DNA from: an uncultured Thiothrix sp.
Lineage (GTDB): Bacteria; Pseudomonadota; Gammaproteobacteria; Poriferisulfidales; GCA-002705445
NCBI GenBank assembly: GCA_902624655.1
Contig: CACNYJ010000002.1
Location: 1 to 64,000 of the forward strand
Direction of reading: 5' to 3'
Length of the DNA stretch: 64,000 nt
Shown: piece after piece, positions 26,383 to 34,493 of the stretch
Layout of the letters: each line of letters starts with the position of its first letter
Numbering within the stretch: position 1 is the first letter of the stretch
Translations under genes and position numbers: made by a program
Notes under the pieces: model-generated
Seen by the model: only the letters and a program-made list of their open reading frames with translations
Databases searched by the model: none
Told to the model about the DNA's origin: nothing

Positions 26383-27123
26383 TCATGGTAAGTATTTTTC
26401 AGGATCTACAGATTTTCCATTTTTTCTTATTTGAAAATGTAATATCGGTTTTATGGAATCTGAATCTCCAAGCTCAGCTATTACCTGCCCTCTATCTACT
26501 TTGCTATTTTCGTTTACAAGAATTCTATTTGTATGCGCATAAGCAGATAGGAAAGTGTCATTGTGTTTAACAATTATAAGATTACCATAACCCTTAATAC
26601 CATCACCGGTATAAACAACAACGCCGTCAGATACTGAATAAACTTCATCACCTATATTTCCGGATATATCAATACCCTTTTTTCCAATATCGCTATAAGA
26701 AAATTCTTTAGAGATTCGGCCTTCATGTGGTCTAACCCACTTTAGTTTACTTGAAAATTTACGTTTATCCTTATTGACTTGCTTATTAGGTCTAAATTTT
26801 TTTGATTTTATCTCAATTCTTTGTCCAGGTTTGATTCTGTATGGTTCTTTTATATTATTCCATTTTGCAATGCTTAAGTAATTTACATCATAAAGCAAAG
26901 ATATGGTATAGAGGGAGTCTCCTTTTTTTACAATATACTCACCTCCATACTCCTCTGCTTCTTTTGATTTTAAACCGTAAGTAAAATATACTCTTTCTTT
27001 TATTGGTTCTTTATCTGGAATTGGGTCCTTTGCAGTATGCCTATGAATTTTTGTGCAAGACGAAAGGATTAATACAAAAAGAGAAAAAAATAATACCTGA
27101 AATTTAATTTTTGAAATTATCAC
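26383..27123 (-). CDS. nlpD: NlpD-like murein hydrolase activator lipoprotein
   Basis: Predicted outer-membrane lipoprotein that activates amidase AmiC during daughter cell separation. GTG start directly after the yqaA stop, lipobox LILSSC with Cys23, LysM domain about 63-107 and an M23/LytM domain about 133-245. The first zinc motif HxGxD is degenerate (KKGID, 148-152) although YAH and LHF are kept, as expected for a non-catalytic NlpD/EnvC-type activator. The usual downstream rpoS is missing; a Mth938-domain gene converges instead. 246 residues, shorter than E. coli NlpD (379), which has longer linkers. Confidence 0.9.
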   Translation of the reverse strand: MIISKIKFQVLFFSLFVLILSSCTKIHRHTAKDPIPDKEPIKERVYFTYGLKSKEAEEYGGEYIVKKGDSLYTISLLYDVNYLSIAKWNNIKEPYRIKPGQRIEIKSKKFRPNKQVNKDKRKFSSKLKWVRPHEGRISKEFSYSDIGKKGIDISGNIGDEVYSVSDGVVVYTGDGIKGYGNLIIVKHNDTFLSAYAHTNRILVNENSKVDRGQVIAELGDSDSIKPILHFQIRKNGKSVDPEKYLP

Positions 27124-27699
27124 TTAACTAAAATATCTCATATAAATAAAAATAATTAATAAAATTGTAGCTGTGTATCCAATATACTCAAAGTAGTTTT
27201 TGAGCTTATTTGCTCTATCTAAGCCAAAAAAATAAAAAATAGCCGAAACTAAAAAGAATCTTAGGCCTCTACCTATAAATGATGCAAATAAAAAAGGAAT
27301 AATTGCAATAGACATATATCCAGCAGTAATTGTAAAAACTTTATAGGGTAGAGGCGTAAACCCTGCTAAAAATATAATCAGAAAACCATGCTTGTTAAAA
27401 AGTTTTTTTGCTTCAAAAAATTTTTCTTCGCTAATAATATTATTTAATATCTCTACCTCGAACAAAAAAGAGCCAATTATGTATCCCACAATTCCCCCAA
27501 GAACCGAGAATAATGTTGTAAAAAAAGCTAGGCGTATCCAATTATATTTTCTAGTTAATGCAATTGGAGCAAGAATAACGTCTGGAGGAATTGGAAAAAT
27601 AAAAGACTCTACAAAACTTAAGCCATAAAGATATTTAACTACTTTTTCTTTTTTTGAAATATTAATTGTAAAATTATAAACATTTGTAAAGACTTTCAT
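27124..27699 (-). CDS. YqaA/DedA-family (VTT domain) membrane protein
   Basis: A 191-residue inner-membrane protein with the VTT (SNARE-associated Golgi) domain. The sequence shows four to five hydrophobic segments, the glycine-rich GGIVGYIIGSFLF and the re-entrant motif FTPLPYKVFTITAGYMSI (about 115-132). Relatives include undecaprenyl-phosphate and lipid transporters of the DedA superfamily, but the YqaA branch has no settled substrate. It overlaps pcm by 4 bases and abuts nlpD, the surE-pcm-yqaA-nlpD order of several gammaproteobacteria. Confidence 0.85.
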   Translation of the reverse strand: MKVFTNVYNFTINISKKEKVVKYLYGLSFVESFIFPIPPDVILAPIALTRKYNWIRLAFFTTLFSVLGGIVGYIIGSFLFEVEILNNIISEEKFFEAKKLFNKHGFLIIFLAGFTPLPYKVFTITAGYMSIAIIPFLFASFIGRGLRFFLVSAIFYFFGLDRANKLKNYFEYIGYTATILLIIFIYMRYFS

Positions 27700-28367
27700 T
27701 TTTCAGTGCCCTGAAGAAGAGGAACAAAATTTACTACGCCGTGAACTTTTTCAGTAATTATTGTATCGTTCTTTTCAATTGACTTTAAATATTGTTTACC
27801 ATTTTTTTCAACTGGAGAAATCAATACTCCATTCCTTGATGTTAGTTGATCTATTAGGGAAGATGGAACTTCTGAAGCGCCAGCAGTTACTATAATAGCG
27901 TCAAAAGGAGATTTTTGTTTCCACCCTTCATTACCATCAGAAAATTTTGTGTATATATTTTTAAATCCTATTTTTCTAAAAATAGTATTTGCTTTTTTAT
28001 GAAGAAGCTCAATTCTTTCTATTGAATAAACTTTATCAACTAAAAGAGATAATATTGCAGCTTGGTAACCTGAGCCAGTTCCAATCTCTAAAATTCTTTT
28101 CGGGTTTCTGCTTATTAAAATTTCCGTCATTTTTGCAACTATTAAAGGGTGCGATATAGTTTGTGATTTTCCGATGGGCAAAGCCGTATTATCATAAGCT
28201 TTACTAGCAATTGCCTCATCTATAAATATGTGTCTCGGTATGGTGTTAATTGCATTAAGAACTTTTTTGTTTTTAATCCCTTGCTCTTTCAGTATTGAAA
28301 CAAGTTTTGCTCTTGAAGAATCAGATGTCATGCCTGTTCCAGAAAATTTTTTAAAATCTAAATTCAT
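27696..28367 (-). CDS. pcm: Protein-L-isoaspartate O-methyltransferase
   Basis: Repairs isoaspartyl residues in aged proteins by SAM-dependent methylation. The 223-residue product has the SAM motif ILEIGTGSGYQAAILS (about 94-109), PIGKSQTISHPLIVA for substrate binding, and DAIIVTAGASEVPSSLI (about 159-175). Overlaps surE by 4 bases and yqaA by 4. Stationary-phase upkeep genes surE and pcm are kept even though rpoS is not present at its usual site. Confidence 0.96.
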   Translation of the reverse strand: MNLDFKKFSGTGMTSDSSRAKLVSILKEQGIKNKKVLNAINTIPRHIFIDEAIASKAYDNTALPIGKSQTISHPLIVAKMTEILISRNPKRILEIGTGSGYQAAILSLLVDKVYSIERIELLHKKANTIFRKIGFKNIYTKFSDGNEGWKQKSPFDAIIVTAGASEVPSSLIDQLTSRNGVLISPVEKNGKQYLKSIEKNDTIITEKVHGVVNFVPLLQGTEK

Positions 28368-29089
28368 ATTTCTTTTAGCTCATTTAAAATTTTTTGACTT
28401 GTTAAATCATAATTTATAGGAGAAATTGAAATAATATTTTTTTCTATTGAATAAAAATCAGTTCCCGGGTCTTTGTCTTCTGGCTTCCCTGCTGCTCCAA
28501 TATTATATAGATTCTTATTATTTATTTTTTTTGCTGGAACAGGCTCCCCTCTTTTTCCAAGTCTAGTAAACATATAATTCTTTGTTATATCTTTTGTGTC
28601 AGGTATATTTATATTAAGTAAAGTATTTTTACTAATTTTATCGTTGCTCATAATTTCACCAAAAATATCTGCACTAATAACAGCTGCTTTTTTAAAACTA
28701 ATATTTTTTGTTGATGTAAGTGATACGGCTATTGGTGAATACTCTAGGTGTCTGCCTTCAAGAGCTGCAGCAACTGTGCCTGAGTATATTACGTCATCAC
28801 CAAGATTAGCTCCCATATTTATCCCAGAAATAACTATATCAATCTTCTCTTTTATTAAACAAGTTAAAGCAATGTGAACACAGTCAGCTGGAGTACCATC
28901 AATTACATAATGATTATCCTTAATGTTATCAACGTTAATATCTTTCCTAACGGATAGCGCACTACTTCCAGCACTATGATTTTTTAGAGGCGCAGCAACA
29001 TATATTTCATGTTTTTTTGATAATTCTAAATAAAGAGCCTGTATACCGTCAGCGTAATACCCATCATCATTGGACAATAATATTTTCAT
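28364..29089 (-). CDS. surE: 5'/3'-nucleotidase SurE
   Basis: Metal-dependent nucleotidase/exopolyphosphatase linked to stationary-phase survival. The 241-residue product begins MKILLSNDDGYYADGI with the metal-binding DD at 8-9, and has PLKNHSAGSSALS (about 35-47), VISGINMGANLGDDVIYSGT (about 86-105) and VDGTP-equivalent VIDGTPADCVHIAL. Full length; divergent from the Smr-domain gene across 41 bases. Confidence 0.97.
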   Translation of the reverse strand: MKILLSNDDGYYADGIQALYLELSKKHEIYVAAPLKNHSAGSSALSVRKDINVDNIKDNHYVIDGTPADCVHIALTCLIKEKIDIVISGINMGANLGDDVIYSGTVAAALEGRHLEYSPIAVSLTSTKNISFKKAAVISADIFGEIMSNDKISKNTLLNINIPDTKDITKNYMFTRLGKRGEPVPAKKINNKNLYNIGAAGKPEDKDPGTDFYSIEKNIISISPINYDLTSQKILNELKEI

Positions 29090-29130
29090 ATGTGATGATT
29101 ATACTTAAAATTTTTTATAGATGAAGTAAT

Positions 29131-29484
29131 ATGGACGAAAATACCGTTATTGGATGCTGTAAATCAGGCTATCAAAAAAATAAATTTAAAAAATTGAAGA
29201 AAGGTGATCTAAGATTTCAGGATGATCTTGATCTTCATGGATGCTCAGCTTATGAGGCAGAAGTAATGTTAGGCGTTAGAATCCCCCAATGGCAGATAAA
29301 TAACCAATTAGTTGTATTAATTCAGCACGGCAAGGGTAGAGGGATTTTAAAGAAGCTTGTTGATGAATTCCTTCAAAATGATCCAAATGTTTTAGCTTAT
29401 CACTCTGCAATACCAAAACATGGTGGGACTGGAGCCGTATACGTCCATCTAAAAAATATTAACAAAAATGATGAGTCTGAGTAA
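29131..29484 (+). CDS. Small Smr-domain protein
   Basis: A 117-residue protein that is little more than one Smr domain. Visible motifs are DLDLHGCSAYEAEVML (about 31-46; LDLHG), LIQHGKGRG (about 68-76; HGKG) and a C-terminal HGGTGAVYVHLK (about 96-107). Stand-alone Smr proteins of the YdaL/SmrA type are thought to be nucleases acting on nicked DNA or on RNA at stalled ribosomes; which applies here is unknown. It precedes moeA by 3 bases and is likely co-transcribed with it. Confidence 0.85.
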   Translation: MDENTVIGCCKSGYQKNKFKKLKKGDLRFQDDLDLHGCSAYEAEVMLGVRIPQWQINNQLVVLIQHGKGRGILKKLVDEFLQNDPNVLAYHSAIPKHGGTGAVYVHLKNINKNDESE

Positions 29485-29487
29485 TTT

Positions 29488-30744
29488 ATGAGAAAAAATA
29501 AAAAAATTTATAGCTGTATGGATGATTTTGATCCAAACTCAATATTAATAGAAGATGCTTTAAAAGAAATAAAAAAAATCTCAAAAAAATTAAGATCATA
29601 TGAATATGTTGCTCTTTCAGACTCATATAATCGAATTCTTTACGAAAATATTAAATCTAAATTAAGGGTACCTAATTATGATAATTCAGCTATGGATGGA
29701 TACGCGCTTAATTTTAAAGATCTTAAAAATAATAATATTTTTAAAGTATGTGGCACATCATTGGCAGGAACACCTTTCAAGAAAAAATTAGGTATTAAAG
29801 AATGCGTAAAAATTATGACAGGAGCAGTTATTCCAAAAGGTGCAAATGTCGTAATAATGAAAGAAGAAATAGAAAGTCTAGGTGAGAATAAAATTAAAAT
29901 TTTATCAAAAAAATTTCGTATTAGGCAAAATATTAGATTCTCTGGGGAAGATATTCAAAAAAATAGGATAATTCTTAAAAAAAATCAAATCATCAACTCT
30001 GCATCAATGGGCTTACTAGCGTCTCAAGGTATTAATAAAATAAAAGTATACAAAAATCCTAAAATATCATTCTTCACATCTGGTGATGAAGTTGTACAAA
30101 TTGATAAAAAATTACCGTATGGAAAAGTTCATGATAGTAACAGATATACTCTTATAGGAATGTTAAAAAAAAATAATGTCTCATTTATTGATTTAGGTCA
30201 CGCTAAAGATAGTCCAAAAGATATTAAAAAAAAATTCAATGAGGCAATAAAGAAAACAGATATAGTTATAACTACTGGTGGAGTTTCTGTAGGAGATGCT
30301 GACTACATTAAGGATGTAGTAAATAATTTAGGAAATATTAATTTTTGGAAAGTAGCAGTCAAACCCGGACGCCCTTTAGCATTTGGGAAAATAAAAAATA
30401 CTATCTTCTTTGGCTTGCCAGGTAATCCTGTTTCGGTAATGGTTACATTTCTCTTATTTGTCTTGCCAAGTATTAAATTATTATCTAGTGAAGATCATGA
30501 CTTAATTTTTGAAAATGCTTTAACAAAAACAAATTTAAGAAAGAGAAAAGGTAGAGCTGAATTTCAAAGAGGAATCCTTACCATAAAAAATAACAAAAAA
30601 TATGTACATTCGGTTGGTGAGCAAGGCTCTGGAATATTAAGCTCCATGGCTAAAGCTAACTGCTTAATTTATCTGCCAGTTGAACAAGGTGCGGTAAAAG
30701 TTGATGATTATGTTAAAGTATTAGCATTTAAAAATTATATTTAA
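29488..30744 (+). CDS. moeA: Molybdopterin molybdenumtransferase MoeA
   Basis: Inserts molybdate into adenylated molybdopterin, completing Moco. The 418-residue protein has the linker region YDNSAMDGYAL (about 63-73), the GSSL-type TSGDEVVQIDKKLPYGKVHDSNRY region (given in parts; about 193-216), the MoCF-domain signature TTGGVSVGDADYIKD (about 262-276) and GLPGNPVSVMVTF. Converges on moaE with a 4-base overlap of the coding ends. moaC, moaD and modABC are not in the window, so the pathway is split over the genome. Confidence 0.95.
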   Translation: MRKNKKIYSCMDDFDPNSILIEDALKEIKKISKKLRSYEYVALSDSYNRILYENIKSKLRVPNYDNSAMDGYALNFKDLKNNNIFKVCGTSLAGTPFKKKLGIKECVKIMTGAVIPKGANVVIMKEEIESLGENKIKILSKKFRIRQNIRFSGEDIQKNRIILKKNQIINSASMGLLASQGINKIKVYKNPKISFFTSGDEVVQIDKKLPYGKVHDSNRYTLIGMLKKNNVSFIDLGHAKDSPKDIKKKFNEAIKKTDIVITTGGVSVGDADYIKDVVNNLGNINFWKVAVKPGRPLAFGKIKNTIFFGLPGNPVSVMVTFLLFVLPSIKLLSSEDHDLIFENALTKTNLRKRKGRAEFQRGILTIKNNKKYVHSVGEQGSGILSSMAKANCLIYLPVEQGAVKVDDYVKVLAFKNYI

Positions 30745-31178
30745 GTATTTTTCTCAACCCATTTTGAAGAATTGTCGTTAAAATATTCCTTCTTCCATAG
30801 TGGAGCATTATGCTTAAGGTCCTCTAGAATAACTTTAACTGCGGCAATTGACTCTTTTCTATGCGCGGTCCAACATGCAACAACGACAATACAATCGCCT
30901 GGAAAAACTTTTCCAATTCTATGGGCTATTATAAAATTACATAAATTAAATTTATCTTTTACTTTTTTACCTAAATTTTCCAGATAAAACTTAGTCATTT
31001 CTGGATAGTATTCTAAATCCATCGACATGACATCGTCTCTTTGAATATTATTGTTTCTCATAAATCCAATAAAATTACTTTGTGCACCTATAGTTTTTGT
31101 ATCACAGTGATTATTTTCATAATCACTTATTAATTTATATGGATCTATTTTTTCTTTTGATAGTATTATAGGGCTCAT
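30741..31178 (-). CDS. moaE: Molybdopterin synthase large subunit MoaE
   Basis: With MoaD it transfers sulfur to precursor Z to form molybdopterin. The 145-residue sequence has GAQSNFIGFMRNNN near 31-44, HRIGKVFPGDCIVVVA (about 91-106) and the catalytic lysines in HNAPLWKKEYF (about 124-134). ATG at 31178. It is divergent from moaB (64 bases) and converges with moeA, so this four-gene Moco locus alternates strand gene by gene. Confidence 0.95.
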   Translation of the reverse strand: MSPIILSKEKIDPYKLISDYENNHCDTKTIGAQSNFIGFMRNNNIQRDDVMSMDLEYYPEMTKFYLENLGKKVKDKFNLCNFIIAHRIGKVFPGDCIVVVACWTAHRKESIAAVKVILEDLKHNAPLWKKEYFNDNSSKWVEKNT

Positions 31179-31207
31179 AATTTGGTATTATATAAAATTT
31201 CACTATT

Positions 31208-31236
31208 TTGTATATTTTAACAATAAAGAATATAAT
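31208..31236 (+). promoter_or_regulatory. Candidate promoter of moaB, possibly leaderless
   Basis: TTGTAT at 31208-31213, a 17-base spacer and a perfect TATAAT at 31231-31236. Only six bases separate the -10 from the ATG at 31243, so initiation at the usual distance would fall on or next to the start codon. No ribosome site precedes moaB. Confidence 0.5.
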
Positions 31237-31242
31237 TTACAC

Positions 31243-31752
31243 ATGGCTGATAAAATTAAATTGAATATTGCGATACTTACTATCTCCGACTCTAGGTCTG
31301 AGGATAATGATAAATCAGGGAAAATTCTTTATGACCTTATAAATGAATCTGGGCACCATGTTTGTAATAAATCAATTGTTAGAGATGATATTTATGCTAT
31401 TAGAAGCACAATGTCATCGTGGATTGAGAATGACGAAATAGACGTTATCGTAAGCACTGGTGGTACGGGCGTCACAGGAAGAGATGGAACTCCTGAGGCT
31501 GCAGAAGTTTTGTTTGATAAAAAAATAGAGGGTTTTGGTGAAGTATTTAGATATATTTCATTTAAAAAAATAAAAACATCGACAATACAATCAAGGGCTA
31601 CTGCTGGAGTTGCTAATTCAACATATATATTTTGTTTGCCAGGATCTCCAAGCGCCTGTAAAGATGCATGGACAGAAATAATTCAACATCAATTAGATTC
31701 TAGTAACACACCATGTAATCTTGTTGAACTAATGCCAAGATTAAAGGGTTAG
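31243..31752 (+). CDS. moaB: Molybdopterin adenylyltransferase-type protein MoaB
   Basis: A 169-residue MoCF-fold protein of the MoaB/MogA family, thought to adenylate molybdopterin before metal insertion. It has the ILTISDSRSEDNDKSG start (about 11-26) and VSTGGTGVTGRDGTPEA (about 69-85) with the aspartate-containing loop and FCLPGSPSACKDAW (about 129-142). Where the bacterium lacks mogA, MoaB can do the same job; that cannot be judged from this window. Ends overlap with moaA by 4 bases, tail to tail. Confidence 0.93.
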   Translation: MADKIKLNIAILTISDSRSEDNDKSGKILYDLINESGHHVCNKSIVRDDIYAIRSTMSSWIENDEIDVIVSTGGTGVTGRDGTPEAAEVLFDKKIEGFGEVFRYISFKKIKTSTIQSRATAGVANSTYIFCLPGSPSACKDAWTEIIQHQLDSSNTPCNLVELMPRLKG

Positions 31753-32759
31753 CCCCCGATATAAGACATCTCTGCCTTTTTTATTGGCTTGTACGAATTT
31801 TTACTCATCCTAGTTTCAGAGTATCTATCATCACGCTCTGACCACATATCCATAAGATAATTGCTAATTGAAATATTCGACTCAGACGATCTAAGGAGTT
31901 TTTTTACATCATGCGAATTGCTTGCAAAAAGGCATGTAAATAGTTTTCCCTCAGCAGTTAGTCTAACTCTGGAACAATCACCACAAAATGGCTTTGATAT
32001 TGAACTAATTATTCCAAATTCTCCCCCATCGTATGACCATCTTTTTGCAACTTCACTCTTATAATTTCTTTCTAATGGAGATACGGAATATTTTTCTGAT
32101 ATTATATTAATAATATCATTTAAAGAGAGAACGTCGCTTTTTTCCCACAAATTTACATTTCCAACGTCCATAAACTCAATAAATCTCACAATACATCCGG
32201 AGTCTTTAAAATAATCAAGCATCGACAATATATCTTTCTCATTAATATTTTTTTTAACAACAGTATTAATCTTTATGTTTTCAAAGCCTGAATCTTTTGC
32301 ATTTTGAACCCCTTTTAAAACATCATGTGGGGAGTATTTACTTCCACTAATCTTATGAAATTTTTCCGGATCAAGTGAATCTAAACTAACTGTAAGTCTA
32401 TTTAATCCAGCTTCCTTTAAAAGATGAGCTCTCTTTTTTGATAAAAGAACTCCGTTAGTCGTCATACTAATATCTTTGATTTCAGTAATCTTTGTTAGCT
32501 CTTTAATTAGCAAGTGAATATTATTTCTAAGCAGAGGCTCTCCCCCTGTCAATCTTACTTTTTTTACACCAAAAGAAGCTAATATTTTTGTAATTCTTAA
32601 AATTTCTTCAAAGCTTAAGATTTCAGACTTTTTAAAAAAATTATAATTAGAATTATAAATCTCCTTTGGCATGCAGTAGGTGCATCTGAAATTACACCTA
32701 TCAGTAACCGAGATTCTTATATCTCTTAATTTTCTTGCAAATTTATCTGTAATTATCAT
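31749..32759 (-). CDS. moaA: GTP 3',8-cyclase MoaA (radical SAM)
   Basis: First Moco step: with MoaC turns GTP into cyclic pyranopterin monophosphate. The 336-residue protein has the radical SAM cluster CNFRCTYC (Cys 22, 26 and 29), the GGEPLLR motif, the C-terminal second cluster FCGDCSRVRLTAEGKLFTC with three cysteines (about 258-276), and the required C-terminal Gly-Gly (SYIGG). The ATG at 32759 lies 16 bases after the 3' end of tRNA-Ala on the same strand, with no ribosome site, suggesting transcription through the tRNA. Confidence 0.96.
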   Translation of the reverse strand: MIITDKFARKLRDIRISVTDRCNFRCTYCMPKEIYNSNYNFFKKSEILSFEEILRITKILASFGVKKVRLTGGEPLLRNNIHLLIKELTKITEIKDISMTTNGVLLSKKRAHLLKEAGLNRLTVSLDSLDPEKFHKISGSKYSPHDVLKGVQNAKDSGFENIKINTVVKKNINEKDILSMLDYFKDSGCIVRFIEFMDVGNVNLWEKSDVLSLNDIINIISEKYSVSPLERNYKSEVAKRWSYDGGEFGIISSISKPFCGDCSRVRLTAEGKLFTCLFASNSHDVKKLLRSSESNISISNYLMDMWSERDDRYSETRMSKNSYKPIKKAEMSYIGG

Positions 32760-32775
32760 ATTTTATTTCTATGTA

Positions 32776-32848
32776 TGGAGCTAGGCGGTCTCGAACCGCC
32801 GACCCTTTGCATGCCATGCAAATGCTCTACCAGCTGAGCTATAGCCCC
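32776..32848 (-). tRNA. tRNA-Ala (anticodon GGC)
   Basis: The reverse strand folds into a standard cloverleaf of 73 bases: acceptor GGGGCTA/TAGCTCC with one G-T pair, D arm with AGCTCAGCTGGTAGAGC, anticodon arm TTTGC-ATGGCAT-GCAAA giving anticodon GGC, and T arm GGCGGTTCGAGACCGCC. Discriminator A; the CCA end is not encoded (TAC follows). Located 16 bases upstream of moaA and downstream of a consensus promoter. Confidence 0.96.
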
Positions 32849-32857
32849 CATTACTAA

Positions 32858-32885
32858 ATCTTAAAATATGGTTGGCACATGTCAA
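32858..32885 (-). promoter_or_regulatory. Promoter of tRNA-Ala (and probably moaA)
   Basis: Read on the minus strand: TTGACA (perfect -35; 32885-32880), 16-base spacer, TAAGAT (-10, four of six; 32863-32858). The predicted start near 32851 is about three bases before the tRNA 5' end, as expected for a tRNA promoter. Because only 16 bases separate the tRNA from moaA, the same promoter may serve both. Confidence 0.6.
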
Positions 32886-32937
32886 GCAATCAATTATTTT
32901 AACATTTTATTTATAATGATGTTAAAGTTTTAAAGCT

Positions 32938-33606
32938 ATGAAAAAGTCAAAAAAGATAGCAATAATGCTCTTTGCTACATTAACAAATATTTCGCTTGCA
33001 TCAGATGGTATTTGGCAAGGTGTTTTTGATATAAATGGTCACGGAAGATATGATTTCACTGGTCTTGTAAATAATCAGGATGTGACAGCTTATACAGAAA
33101 AAGCAAAAGTTGTTTATGAAGGTAAAATTAGCATCATAGAAGAAGATTTTATTTGGAATCTAAAAATGTATATTCAAGATGGTACTATGTTTGGTACTGC
33201 GGTAATTAAAGGAAAGGTTATCGACAATAGCATAATGAGTGGAAAATGGTCAACAAAACCAGCGAAAGATTACGGAAATATATATTTAATTAAAAAAGAT
33301 AAAGATATAGAGGATGTGGGGAAACAAATAAATAAAGAATGGTTCTCAATTAATTCAAAGGTTAAACAGAGCATCATAATTGAAAAAAATAAAATTCTTG
33401 GTAATGATGAGAATGGATGTAATTACTATGGAAATATTAATAATTTAAATAAGAAAATATACAAAGTGAAACTTGAAATTGCATCATGTGGTGTCTCTGA
33501 TGGAGTCTACAATGGCATGGCGCATATTGAAAAACAAGAAAAAAAATCAATCTTAAAAATTAATGCAACAAATCAAAATTTTAGTTTGTTTATGATATTT
33601 GAATAA
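32938..33606 (+). CDS. Exported protein of unknown function
   Basis: I do not recognise this 222-residue protein. It starts with a clear Sec signal peptide (MKKSKKIAIMLFATLTNISLA, cleaved before SDGIWQG at about 22), so the mature part is periplasmic or surface-bound. The rest is rich in short beta-strand patterns with repeated glycine turns (DINGHGRYDFTGLV, GTMFGTAVIKGKVIDNS, NNLNKKIYKVKLEIASCGVS), suggesting a small beta barrel or lipocalin-like fold. Two cysteines (NGCNYYG and IASCGVS, about 162 and 182) could form a disulfide. A TATAAT at 32912-32917 may be its -10 element. Converges with the EamA gene, 5 bases between stops. Confidence 0.75.
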   Translation: MKKSKKIAIMLFATLTNISLASDGIWQGVFDINGHGRYDFTGLVNNQDVTAYTEKAKVVYEGKISIIEEDFIWNLKMYIQDGTMFGTAVIKGKVIDNSIMSGKWSTKPAKDYGNIYLIKKDKDIEDVGKQINKEWFSINSKVKQSIIIEKNKILGNDENGCNYYGNINNLNKKIYKVKLEIASCGVSDGVYNGMAHIEKQEKKSILKINATNQNFSLFMIFE

Positions 33607-33611
33607 TGCTA

Positions 33612-34493
33612 TTATTTTCTTGAAATATATATAGAAATAATTACTAAAACAAGCGATAGAATTGAATAAAAATTAAATTGTTCTTTTAAAAATAATATCC
33701 CTGCAAAAAACGCGAAAACAGGAATCGGATAATTTACCAAGCTTAAAAAATTTGGGCCATAATTTTGAATAATTTTATAATACAAAACCGTTGCAATCGC
33801 TGTTGACAATATTGATAAAACTATTATTGATATTAAAGCATTTAGATATAGTTCACCCCGTATTAAATAAATTTCACCGCTAAAAATAGATAAAAATATT
33901 AATTGTAGGGAAGAAATAAGCATTACAACTGCTGATAATGGTATCACCTCTATATTATCAATTTTTTTAACAAGTAATGCATTAAGAGCATAGAAAAAAG
34001 CACTTATTATGACAGCAACTTTAGAATATATATTATTAAAAAAATTAATATGCTCATTGTTATTTAGTAATAGTATTAATAGGCCTAAAAACCCTATTAT
34101 AAATCCCAATATCTTATTAAAAGTTAATTTTTCGTACTTAAAGAAATAATGCGATCCAAGCACTGTAAATAAAGGCATAAATCCAATTAAAATTCCTGTT
34201 TCACTACTACTAATAGTTTGTTGTGCCCAGCTAATTAAAAAAAAAGGAATTGTTGTCCCAGATAACCCAAGTACAAAAAGAAGATTAAAATAGTTATATA
34301 TAAAGTTTAGCTTATAACCTTTAATGGAAGAGTAAATTAGAAGAAATATTGAAGCAAAGAAGACTCTAAAAAAAGCTATCTGAGTTGGAGAAAACGAATT
34401 TAAAGATAGCTCAATTAAAACGAAAGCACTACCAAATAATACAACTAGTGTTGAAAAGTAAAGCCATTTTAAAAAACGTTCATTTAAGTACAT
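33612..34493 (-). CDS. EamA/DMT-family transporter
   Basis: A 293-residue inner-membrane protein with about ten hydrophobic helices arranged as two EamA repeats of five, each opening with a helix and ending in a short basic loop. The first repeat has LNSFSPTQIAFFRVFFASIFL and the second IEVIPLSAVVML and PIPVFAFFAGILFLKEQF, the latter being the typical family signature before the last helix. Relatives export amino acids or other metabolites; the substrate is unknown. ATG at 34493 overlaps pgpA by 14 bases. Confidence 0.88.
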   Translation of the reverse strand: MYLNERFLKWLYFSTLVVLFGSAFVLIELSLNSFSPTQIAFFRVFFASIFLLIYSSIKGYKLNFIYNYFNLLFVLGLSGTTIPFFLISWAQQTISSSETGILIGFMPLFTVLGSHYFFKYEKLTFNKILGFIIGFLGLLILLLNNNEHINFFNNIYSKVAVIISAFFYALNALLVKKIDNIEVIPLSAVVMLISSLQLIFLSIFSGEIYLIRGELYLNALISIIVLSILSTAIATVLYYKIIQNYGPNFLSLVNYPIPVFAFFAGILFLKEQFNFYSILSLVLVIISIYISRK

